Of a stretch of DNA of 5,127 nt, positions 1 to 5,103 are shown one piece after another. The position numbers and the translations under genes were made by a program. The stretch is taken from positions 1 to 5,127 of the forward strand of contig JALVLE010000114.1 in the NCBI GenBank assembly GCA_027033555.1, read 5' to 3'. The DNA comes from Caldifarciminota bacterium. GTDB lineage: Bacteria > Hydrothermota > Hydrothermia > UBA1063 > CAJXJZ01. Each line of letters starts with the position of its first letter. Within the stretch, counting starts at the first letter, position 1. Below the pieces are notes generated by a model, which was not told the origin of the DNA, did not search any database, and saw only the letters and a list, made by a program, of their open reading frames with translations.

Positions 1-1
1 T

Positions 2-607
2 TTCCATCAAAAGGGAGAGTATTTGTTTGTTGAAGGGACTTTGATTAACAAAAAAACGTTTAAGAGCAAAGAGTTCAGGAGAAAATTCCGCAAGAATGTG
101 CAGATAGTGTTTCAGGAACCTGATGTAATGCTTTTTAATCCCACTGTGTATGATGAGATAGCATTTGGACTCAGAGTGTTTGGCATTGATAATGAGGAAG
201 AAAAAGTAATTAAAGTTGCAAGGATGCTCTTCATAGATAAATTACTTGAAAGGTCTATTTATAATCTCAGCGGAGGAGAGAAGCAAAAGGTAGCGATAGC
301 CGCGTGTCTGGTGGTTGAGCCATCTTTATTATTGCTTGATGAGCCCACTGCCTACCTTGATACAAAGAGTGCTCTTACACTAAGTAAAATAATAAGAGAT
401 AGTGACCTGACAGTTATAACAGCCGTTCATGACATTCATACAGCAAGGCTTTTTGCAGATCGCTTTGTTGCACTGTCTTCAGAGCACAAGAAGGTATTTG
501 ATGGTACCTTTGACGAGTTATACTCAAACAGGGATAAACTCAGAGATTTTGGTATTCATATATTTGATGATGCAGAGTGTGTAAAGGAGGAGGAAAATGG
601 AGGATAA
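2..607 (+). CDS. cbiO: ECF-type ABC transporter ATPase, probably nickel/cobalt uptake (CbiO/NikO-like), 5'-truncated by the window edge
   Basis: ATP-hydrolysing subunit of an energy-coupling-factor importer, acting on the cytoplasmic face of the membrane. The reading frame is open from base 2, so the gene starts upstream; 201 residues are visible and roughly the first 60-70, including the Walker A loop, are missing. Seen in order: Q-loop VFQEPD (107-124), ABC signature LSGGEKQ (266-286), Walker B LLLLDEP (326-346) with catalytic Glu at 341-343, D-loop AYLD just after, and the switch His in AVHD (428-430). The FQ-P-D Q-loop is typical of the CbiO/EcfA family. Substrate is not readable from the ATPase itself; nickel is inferred because nikR follows with a short overlap (597-607) and hydrogenase genes lie downstream. 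Cobalt or a vitamin would be the alternatives. The TTG at 23 is internal, not a start. Confidence 0.88.
   Translation, partial: FHQKGEYLFVEGTLINKKTFKSKEFRRKFRKNVQIVFQEPDVMLFNPTVYDEIAFGLRVFGIDNEEEKVIKVARMLFIDKLLERSIYNLSGGEKQKVAIAACLVVEPSLLLLDEPTAYLDTKSALTLSKIIRDSDLTVITAVHDIHTARLFADRFVALSSEHKKVFDGTFDELYSNRDKLRDFGIHIFDDAECVKEEENGG
583..594 (+). promoter_or_regulatory. Ribosome binding site of nikR
   Basis: The purine-rich stretch AAAGGAGGAGGA lies inside the last codons of the upstream ABC ATPase gene and ends two bases before the nikR ATG, with the GGAGG core 6 bases from it. It fixes the nikR start at 597. Confidence 0.8.
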
Positions 608-1004
608 AGTTGTAAGGTTCAGTGTATCGTTGCCTGAGTCTCTTTTAAAGAAACTTGATGAGAAAACCCTTGATAAGGGCTATACATCACGCTCTGAGCT
701 TATAAGGGATTTTATAAGGGAGCTTATCATTGAGGAGAAATGGGAAAAAGATGAGGAAGTGGTTGGTGTGCTTGTTATGATTTATGACCATCACAGAAGA
801 GGTCTTTCGGAAAAGATGCTTGAAGTGCAGCACAGCAGGGTACATAATATTTTGTGTACCACTCATGTCCATCTTGACCATGACTCCTGTCTTGAAACCA
901 TTGTAATTAAGGGAAAGCCAGATTTAATTGAGGGAATGGTCACAAAAATTGCAGGCCTAAAAGGTGTGAAGTTTGCAAAACTTGTAAAAACGGCTCTTGT
1001 GTAG
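597..1004 (+). CDS. nikR: Nickel-responsive transcriptional regulator NikR
   Basis: Ribbon-helix-helix repressor that binds Ni(II) and shuts down nickel uptake genes. Length is 135 residues, close to E. coli NikR (133). The N-terminal DNA-binding part is at about residues 4-46 (strand VVRFSVSLP, then helices with the [11 protein letters not shown] segment). The C-terminal ACT-like nickel domain holds His79, His90, His92 and Cys98; their spacing matches the E. coli high-affinity site His76, His87, His89, Cys95 exactly, offset by three. All four ligands are present, so it should be functional. The ATG start at 597 has an AAAGGAGGAGGA ribosome binding site directly upstream and overlaps the end of the ABC ATPase gene by 11 bases, so the two are co-transcribed and probably translationally coupled. 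Its targets are likely the transporter and perhaps the hyp/hyd genes, but I see no convincing NikR operator in the window. Confidence 0.96.
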   Translation: MEDKVVRFSVSLPESLLKKLDEKTLDKGYTSRSELIRDFIRELIIEEKWEKDEEVVGVLVMIYDHHRRGLSEKMLEVQHSRVHNILCTTHVHLDHDSCLETIVIKGKPDLIEGMVTKIAGLKGVKFAKLVKTALV

Positions 1005-1035
1005 GGATGACCATTTTTAAGTGGTTGGAATGTAT

Positions 1036-1060
1036 GGGGCGGCCCCGAAGGGGCCGCCCT
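1036..1060. terminator. GC-rich perfect hairpin, candidate bidirectional terminator
   Basis: GGGCGGCCCC (1037-1046) is followed by the triloop GAA and its exact reverse complement (1050-1059): a 10-bp all-G/C stem, with a possible G-U pair at 1036/1060. It lies 32 bases after the nikR stop on the plus strand and 6 bases after the last stop of the minus-strand pseudogene, between converging genes. Neither side has a proper T-tract: the plus-strand 3' flank is TCTCCCTTAGTG and the minus-strand flank ATACATTCC. So it may terminate inefficiently, with Rho help, or mainly stabilise the two 3' ends. Confidence 0.7.
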
Positions 1061-1065
1061 CTCCC

Positions 1066-1725
1066 TTAGTGTTTCACAATCTTTTTCATATACCCTGCTA
1101 CTTTCAGAAAATAAATCCCTTTTCGGTATCTGCGTATATCAAAAGTCATTACAGGAGTCTCTATTCTTCTTTTTTCTATACACCGGCCTTTTGTGCAGCC
1201 TCTTTAATCTCGCTTGGACTGTGCCAGTGCTTTACCACCTTAACCATAGCGTATCTGGTTGGGATATGTGAGACGCGGAAAAAAAGTGTTCAGGTTTGTG
1301 TCTTCAGGTGGTTGCACATAATCCGCTATTTCAATCCATGTACTTCCTCCATCTGTGGATATGTAAACGTCTGCATAATCTTTTCCCTCCCAGATTATTT
1401 TTTCCTTTGCTCCAACATTCCACACCTCGCCTCCCTTGGGAGATATGAGCTTAAACATAAAAAAGTCACTCAAATAGGCTGCTCCTGCTGAGGTATTGCC
1501 GCCAAATTCATTCTGGAACGCTCCCACAATTATATCATCGTATCCGTCTCCGTTAACATCTCCTGCATTGAAAACAGAGCGTCCCAACCAGCTGTATTCT
1601 GTTTCTCAGGCCATTTTTAACTTTCTATCGTGTGTTAGCGTATTTAGTATCCCTGCGGTAAGGATGAGAGTAAATATCACCTGTACTACCCTTTTTATCA
1701 CAGGGGTGGATAGGTTATACTGCAT
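1066..1725 (-). pseudogene. Decayed secreted protein gene: signal peptide, FG-GAP motif, Ig-like domain, sorting-domain-like tail
   Basis: The start ATG (1725-1723) has an AGGAGG site 6 bases upstream and opens a short signal-peptide-like segment: basic VIKR, then hydrophobic VVQVIFTLILTAGIL. Frame is lost at TGA 1608-1606 (codon 40), but the same frame resumes with WLGRSVFNAGDVNGDGYDD, a single FG-GAP/EF-hand-like calcium motif (1519-1560), then SPKGGEVWNVG and ISTDGGSTWIEIA, typical of Ig-like repeats in extracellular proteins. At a run of seven T (minus strand; 1279-1285) the frame shifts: as read it stops at 1240, but with one T fewer it continues RVSHIPTRYAMVKVV to a TAG at 1176-1178. 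The original frame then resumes and ends in RRYRKGIYFLKV and KKIVKH before TAA (1068-1066), like the end of a type A C-terminal sorting domain. Intact relatives usually have several FG-GAP repeats, so internal deletion is also likely. Sequencing error could explain the homopolymer shift but less easily the TGA. The parent protein and its role are unknown to me. Confidence 0.75.
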
Positions 1726-1731
1726 GATAGA

Positions 1732-1737
1732 CCTCCT
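1732..1737 (-). promoter_or_regulatory. Ribosome binding site of the minus-strand pseudogene
   Basis: A perfect AGGAGG on the minus strand sits 6 bases before the ATG at 1725. It is intact even though the gene behind it is broken, and it supports 1725 as the original start rather than the TTG at 1587. Confidence 0.7.
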
Positions 1738-1930
1738 GAAAAGTGAAACTTTGAAGCAAATATAAAGTATTTAAAAAGACATGTGAAGTAGAACAAAATT
1801 CAAGTAGTAAATGCATCCTATGAGCTGTATTGCATAAATTTAAAGGTATAATCCCGATACTCAGGTTTTTCCCATAATCTTTTGGTGAGGAATAACTTAC
1901 GTGTAGCACATAATATGCAAGTTCCAGCAC
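1738..1930. other. Divergent intergenic region without a recognised gene
   Basis: AT-rich sequence between the pseudogene start and the hypA promoter. I find no RNA gene and no convincing coding frame. Apart from the candidate minus-strand promoter, the only small symmetry worth noting is GTAT-N7-ATAC at 1846-1860, whose half-site spacing does not fit known NikR operators. Confidence 0.5.
1759..1787 (-). promoter_or_regulatory. Candidate sigma70-type promoter of the pseudogene
   Basis: On the minus strand TTCACA (1787-1782) and TATATT (1764-1759) are separated by 17 bases, about 30 bases upstream of the intact AGGAGG/ATG. The match is fair and the surrounding sequence is AT-rich, so chance occurrence is possible. 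Confidence 0.4.
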
Positions 1931-1959
1931 TTGACAATACTTATTGAATACATTATCAT
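1931..1959 (+). promoter_or_regulatory. Near-consensus sigma70-type promoter of hypA, giving a leaderless mRNA
   Basis: TTGACA (1931-1936, perfect -35) and TATCAT (1954-1959, five of six -10 bases) are separated by the optimal 17 bases. Transcription would start about 6-8 bases after the -10 box, at roughly 1965-1968, on or just before the hypA ATG at 1968. No Shine-Dalgarno sequence lies before that ATG. It also argues against the in-frame ATG at 1944, which lies between the two promoter boxes. Confidence 0.7.
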
Positions 1960-1967
1960 ATTTACAA

Positions 1968-2366
1968 ATGCATGAATGGGCTTTAGCGCAATCGGTTATA
2001 GATGCAACTATCAAAATCGTAAAAGAGGAAGGCATTACTTCCCCTCGTAGAGTTACCGTTGGTATTGGCGAATTGCAGGATATAGATCTGGATATATTCA
2101 AGAAGGCTATAGATGACATTAAAAAGACCACATCTCTTAAAGAGGTGGAATTTGTGTATAAGACGAATCCAGCTGTTCTAAAATGTAATAATTGTGGGCA
2201 CGAGTGGATGTACCACGATAGTGTGAAGGAACTTTCTGAGGAAGAGAGGGAAAATATACATTTTATTCCTGAAATTGTTCACATATATGTAAGGTGTCCA
2301 GTATGTGGGAGTTCTGATTTTGAAATGAAAAATGGAAGGGGGGTGTTCATTGAAAGGATTGAGTGA
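1968..2366 (+). CDS. hypA: [NiFe]-hydrogenase nickel metallochaperone HypA, long archaeal-type form
   Basis: Delivers Ni(II) to the hydrogenase large-subunit precursor in the cytoplasm, working with a HypB-type NTPase. I start it at ATG 1968 because HypA must begin Met-His-Glu: the N-terminal MHEW binds nickel through the N terminus and His2. The product is 132 residues, longer than bacterial HypA (about 113-118). The zinc domain has Cys73-x2-Cys76 and Cys110-x2-Cys113, separated by a 33-residue insert that contains His98. As I recall the Thermococcus kodakarensis HypA structures, zinc is held by Cys73/76/110/113 and nickel additionally by His98, so this protein matches that form residue for residue. 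Bacterial HypA has a much shorter spacing between the CxxC pairs. It is first in a tight pair with the overlapping Mrp/MinD-type ATPase and has its own promoter directly in front. Confidence 0.95.
   Translation: MHEWALAQSVIDATIKIVKEEGITSPRRVTVGIGELQDIDLDIFKKAIDDIKKTTSLKEVEFVYKTNPAVLKCNNCGHEWMYHDSVKELSEEERENIHFIPEIVHIYVRCPVCGSSDFEMKNGRGVFIERIE
2334..2343 (+). promoter_or_regulatory. Ribosome binding site that favours the TTG start of the Mrp/MinD-type ATPase
   Basis: The purine run GGAAGGGGGG within the 3' end of hypA lies 6 bases before TTG 2350. It overlaps the alternative ATG at 2332, which itself has no purine-rich site in front, so translation most likely begins at TTG. Confidence 0.5.
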
Positions 2367-3108
2367 GCCCCTTGACCCGAGAAAAATATTTGTTAAAAAT
2401 AAATACAGCAAGTTTTCCAACTTACTTGCTTTTGCAAGTGGTAAAGGAGGAGTAGGAAAAAGCACACTCTCCGGTCTTTTTTCTATGTATCTTGCGCAAA
2501 AAGGGTATAAAACCGGACTTTTGGACCTTGACCTTTATGGACCATCTGCACATATAATACTCGGAGCTCCGGTAGAAGGGTTACCAGAGGAAGAAAATGG
2601 TGTGATTCCCAAAGAAATAAATGGTGTACATTTTATGTCTGTTGTGTTTTATTCTGAAAATAGACCTCTTGTAATGCGTGGAAAAGACCTCAAAGATGCA
2701 GTCCTTGAACTTTTGACCATCACAAACTGGCCTGAACTTGACTGGTTAATCTTTGATATGCCACCAGGTCTTGGTGATACACTTTTGGAAGTATCAGAAC
2801 TTACACCTGCCAGATATATTGTTGTAACGAATTCCAGCAGGCTTTCCATGGAGAGTGTGGAGAAACTTATAGAATTCATTAAAACAGAGAATCTGGAATA
2901 TCACGGTCTTGTTGAAAATATGGTTATGAACGGAGGTCTGAAGTATATAAGAGATAAAAGCGAGGAGATGGGGGTACCATATCTTGGTACAGTTGGTTTT
3001 TATAAAGACATTGAGAAATTATATGGCGACCCAGATGCGCTAATGTCCTCTCCTCTAAAGGAGGAGTTTGATAGACTTTTCAAGAATATAGTGGAAGGTA
3101 GAAAATGA
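2350..3108 (+). CDS. hypB: Mrp/MinD-family P-loop ATPase, probable archaeal-type HypB (HypA partner)
   Basis: SIMIBI-class ATPase with a deviant Walker A GKGGVGKST (residues 31-39 counted from the TTG at 2350), switch region LDLDLYGPSAH (about 58-68) and Walker B/switch II FDMPPGLGD (135-143), as in Mrp/Nbp35 proteins. It has no CxxC pair near the C terminus (no cysteine at all from this start), so it is unlikely to be an Fe-S carrier like Mrp/Nbp35. In Thermococcus the HypB role is filled by such an Mrp/MinD-type ATPase that pairs with HypA; direct overlap with hypA and the hydrogenase downstream support the same role here. Canonical HypB is a GTPase of a different SIMIBI branch and is not seen in this window. 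The start is uncertain: TTG 2350 follows a GGAAGGGGGG stretch at good spacing and overlaps hypA by 17 bases; ATG 2332 (258 residues) has no ribosome binding site. General Fe-S biogenesis is the alternative function. Confidence 0.85.
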   Translation: MKGLSEPLDPRKIFVKNKYSKFSNLLAFASGKGGVGKSTLSGLFSMYLAQKGYKTGLLDLDLYGPSAHIILGAPVEGLPEEENGVIPKEINGVHFMSVVFYSENRPLVMRGKDLKDAVLELLTITNWPELDWLIFDMPPGLGDTLLEVSELTPARYIVVTNSSRLSMESVEKLIEFIKTENLEYHGLVENMVMNGGLKYIRDKSEEMGVPYLGTVGFYKDIEKLYGDPDALMSSPLKEEFDRLFKNIVEGRK

Positions 3109-3124
3109 AATTTTTTTTGGAGCT

Positions 3125-3138
3125 ATATATGCATATAT
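3125..3138 (+). promoter_or_regulatory. 14-bp perfect AT-rich palindrome upstream of the hydrogenase beta gene
   Basis: ATATATGCATATAT is its own reverse complement and lies in the 58-base gap between the ATPase gene and the beta subunit gene, after a run of eight T (3111-3118) and 28 bases before the ATG. It could be an operator, or part of a promoter (TATATT at 3134-3139 is -10-like, but no good -35 lies 17 bases upstream). AT-rich palindromes of this kind also arise by chance. Confidence 0.35.
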
Positions 3139-3156
3139 TTCAAAATAGCAAACATA

Positions 3157-3162
3157 AGGAGG
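3157..3162 (+). promoter_or_regulatory. Ribosome binding site of the hydrogenase beta subunit gene
   Basis: A perfect AGGAGG (in AAGGAGGTG) ends 4 bases before ATG 3167. This supports that start over the in-frame ATG at 3182, which would be 19 bases away. Confidence 0.7.
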
Positions 3163-3166
3163 TGTT

Positions 3167-4213
3167 ATGAGGGTATTTAAAATGAAGAAGGGTAATCTTG
3201 TACCCTTCTTGAGGAGCCTGAAAGAGTATGGAGAAGTATGGGGGCCTGTGAAAAAAGGTAACAGTTATGTGTATGCCAACGCTGACCCAGAAGAGTTTGA
3301 TATAACTGCTGTAAGAACATTGATACCTGCCAAGAAATTCTTTCTTCCACAAAAGGACACATTTCTGAAATTTAAAAAGGGTGGCTGGAAGGAGAATTTG
3401 AATGCCCCCAGAAGGGTGATTTTCGGATTGCACCCGTGTGATTTGCATGCTCTGAATATTTATCACGAGTTCTACACAAGAATTTATGAAGATCCCTTTT
3501 ACCTTGCCAAACGGAATGCTGCTATTCTCATAGGGCTTTCCTGTATGCCAGATGAGCATTGTTTCTGTCATCTTACGGATACTTCTACCATTGAAGAGGG
3601 CTTTGACCTGTTCTTTACAGACCTTGGAGATAGGTTCCTTGTCTGGATAGGCTCCCCGAAGGGTGACGAGATTGTGGCAAAACGAAAAGAGATGGTGGAA
3701 GAGACCACCAGAGAGGATATAAAAGATTATATAGAGTGGAGAAAGAGAAGAGAAAAGGCCTTTAAAGTTGACCTATCTTTTACCGGTTTGCCCGAGATTG
3801 TCAGTGCAAGTTATGACTCTGATATATGGGAAAAAATGGGGGACGCATGCTTGAGCTGTGGTACCTGTACAATGGTGTGTCCTTCCTGCACATGTTTTGA
3901 CGTGGAAGATGAATATGATATAAGAAATGAGGAGGTAAATCGTAATAGGAAGTGGTATTCCTGTATGTTTAGAGAGTACTCACTTGTGGCTGGCGGGCAC
4001 AACTTCAGAGAGGCTCGCTCTGAAAGACTGAGACTGTGGTACACTCACAAACTTGTTGGATTCATGAGTGAGTACGGGGAACCTGCCTGTACTGGATGCG
4101 GAAGATGTGTTGTATATTGCCCTGTAGAGATAAATGTTCTGTCTGTTGTAAGAGCTTTGATGGAAGAGAAAAATGATGCGTTTTGGGCAAAAACGGAGGT
4201 CAAGAAATTATGA
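3167..4213 (+). CDS. hydB: Group 3b [NiFe] hydrogenase (sulfhydrogenase) beta subunit, iron-sulfur electron carrier
   Basis: Cytoplasmic subunit that relays electrons through Fe-S clusters between the NiFe core (alpha/delta) and the flavin gamma subunit; in Thermococcales the beta-gamma half is credited with sulfur/polysulfide reduction. The product is 348 residues, somewhat shorter than the archaeal homologue (about 370). Seen in the sequence: GLHPCDLHAL (87-96), a family hallmark, and GLSCMPDEHCFC (123-134). The C-terminal two-cluster ferredoxin part has Cys228-x2-Cys231-x2-Cys234-x3-Cys238, with Cys241 and Cys243 close by, and Cys308-x2-Cys311-x2-Cys314-x3-Cys318. The additional cysteines 91, 126, 132, 134 and 266 could support further metal or cluster sites (inference). 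It overlaps the gamma gene by 4 bases (ATGA), so translation is coupled. Anaerobic sulfite reductase subunit A is a relative, but the neighbouring gamma gene, hypA and the beta-gamma order favour the hydrogenase. Confidence 0.9.
   Translation: MRVFKMKKGNLVPFLRSLKEYGEVWGPVKKGNSYVYANADPEEFDITAVRTLIPAKKFFLPQKDTFLKFKKGGWKENLNAPRRVIFGLHPCDLHALNIYHEFYTRIYEDPFYLAKRNAAILIGLSCMPDEHCFCHLTDTSTIEEGFDLFFTDLGDRFLVWIGSPKGDEIVAKRKEMVEETTREDIKDYIEWRKRREKAFKVDLSFTGLPEIVSASYDSDIWEKMGDACLSCGTCTMVCPSCTCFDVEDEYDIRNEEVNRNRKWYSCMFREYSLVAGGHNFREARSERLRLWYTHKLVGFMSEYGEPACTGCGRCVVYCPVEINVLSVVRALMEEKNDAFWAKTEVKKL
4195..4200 (+). promoter_or_regulatory. Ribosome binding site of the gamma subunit gene
   Basis: GGAGGT within the last codons of the beta gene sits 9 bases before ATG 4210. 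It decides for that start over the in-frame TTG at 4183, which has no purine-rich site at suitable distance and would extend the overlap to 31 bases. Confidence 0.65.
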
Positions 4214-5091
4214 GCCCAAGAGAAGAAATTTTAAAATGTGAAGTGCCCGAAAAGGAAAACCCATATATTCCCGAAAGGGCAAGAATTATAAGAAAATATG
4301 ACCTCACAAAGGATGTGAGGTTCTTTCAGGTAAGACTGTGCAACAGAACCAAAGCAATGGAATGGACAGCCAATTATAAACCGGGGCAGTTTATGATGAT
4401 TTCCATACCTGGCGTAGGCGAAGCACCCTTCTCTATTACATCTTCTCCCACAAGACCTGGAATATTTGAATTTTGTATAAGAAAAGTGGGCAGATTGACC
4501 AGTAAGCTTTTTGAACTTAAGGAAAATGATTTTATTTGGCTGCGTGGCCCATTTGGAAACGGGTTCCCCGTGGAAAAAATGGGAGAAAAAGACCTCCTGT
4601 TTGTAGCTGGAGGACTTGGAGCTGCGCCTTTAAGGTCCGTTCTATTATACGCTCTTGATTTCAGGGAAGCTTTTGGGAAAATATATTATCTATATGGAGC
4701 CAAGACCCCTGATGAGATGCTTTTTAGGGAAGAGTTTATTGCAATGAAAGAAAGAGATGATTTTGAGTGTTATCTATCAGTGGACAGGGACCCGGATGGA
4801 AGTTGGCCATACGATGTGGGTGTTGTGACCACGCTGTTTAAATATGTAAAAGACATTGATGCCAAAAATACTGTCGCTGTTGTGTGTGGCCCCCCTGTGA
4901 TGTACAAGTATGTGGTAGATGAGTTTTTGAAACTGGGTATTCCGGAGGAAAACATATACATGACCCTGGAGAGGAAGATGAAGTGTGGAATGGGTAAGTG
5001 CGGACAGTGTGTGGTTGGTCATAAATACACCTGCGTTGATGGTCCTGTTTTCACTCTATGGGATGTTAAAACTATCAGGAATTTGATTTAA
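4210..5091 (+). CDS. hydG: Group 3b [NiFe] hydrogenase (sulfhydrogenase) gamma subunit, FAD/NAD(P)H oxidoreductase
   Basis: Flavoprotein that exchanges electrons with NAD(P)H and passes them to or from the beta subunit. From ATG 4210 it has 293 residues, about the length of the Pyrococcus furiosus gamma subunit. It is a ferredoxin-NADP reductase fold of the PyrK-like class: FAD-binding EAPFSIT (71-77, where classical reductases have R-x-Y-S), a G-x-x-T flavin phosphate segment VGRLTSKL (93-100), nucleotide-binding GGLGAAP (134-140), YGAKTPDEML (162-171) and CGPPVM (226-231). A C-terminal [2Fe-2S] motif follows with Cys259-x4-Cys264-x2-Cys267-x7-Cys275. All expected cofactor residues are present. 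The start codon overlaps the beta stop (ATGA), and a gene beginning like a hydrogenase small subunit follows after 12 bases. NADH versus NADPH preference cannot be read from the sequence. The symbol follows Pyrococcus usage and is unrelated to the [FeFe]-hydrogenase maturase HydG. Confidence 0.93.
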   Translation: MSPREEILKCEVPEKENPYIPERARIIRKYDLTKDVRFFQVRLCNRTKAMEWTANYKPGQFMMISIPGVGEAPFSITSSPTRPGIFEFCIRKVGRLTSKLFELKENDFIWLRGPFGNGFPVEKMGEKDLLFVAGGLGAAPLRSVLLYALDFREAFGKIYYLYGAKTPDEMLFREEFIAMKERDDFECYLSVDRDPDGSWPYDVGVVTTLFKYVKDIDAKNTVAVVCGPPVMYKYVVDEFLKLGIPEENIYMTLERKMKCGMGKCGQCVVGHKYTCVDGPVFTLWDVKTIRNLI

Positions 5092-5097
5092 GGAGGG
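5092..5097 (+). promoter_or_regulatory. Ribosome binding site of the downstream (delta subunit) gene
   Basis: GGAGGG begins immediately after the gamma stop codon and lies 6 bases before ATG 5104, marking the start of a further operon gene. Confidence 0.75.
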
Positions 5098-5103
5098 TGT
5101 ATT

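Noticed and set aside
1007..1069. Small plus-strand open frame from ATG 1007 running through the hairpin
   Set aside because: About 20 codons, no ribosome binding site, and half of it is the hairpin itself.
1606..1608. TGA in the pseudogene read as a sense codon (recoded UGA, as in some candidate phyla)
   Set aside because: TGA ends hypA, the ATPase and the hydrogenase beta subunit at sensible family lengths, so it is a normal stop here.
1011..1620. Direct repeat CCATTTTTAA at 1011-1020 and 1611-1620, almost flanking the pseudogene
   Set aside because: Ten AT-rich bases; the second copy lies inside the pseudogene rather than at its border, so it is not convincing as a target-site duplication.
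1021..1765. Two plus-strand open frames (1021-1491 and 1496-1765) through the pseudogene region
   Set aside because: Their translations look unlike protein families, and the minus strand holds recognisable FG-GAP and Ig-like motifs, so these are shadows.
1846..1860. GTAT-N7-ATAC inverted repeat as a NikR operator
   Set aside because: Known NikR operators have longer half-sites spaced by about 14-16 bases; a four-base arm is too weak.
1944..1967. Upstream in-frame ATG (1944) as the start of hypA
   Set aside because: It would add eight residues before the essential Met-His nickel site and lies between the -35 and -10 boxes of the apparent promoter.
1715..2131. A 138-codon open frame on the minus strand, antisense to hypA and covering the intergenic region
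   Set aside because: It runs opposite to the well-supported hypA, has no recognisable domain or ribosome binding site, and covers the start of the pseudogene in another frame; open by chance.
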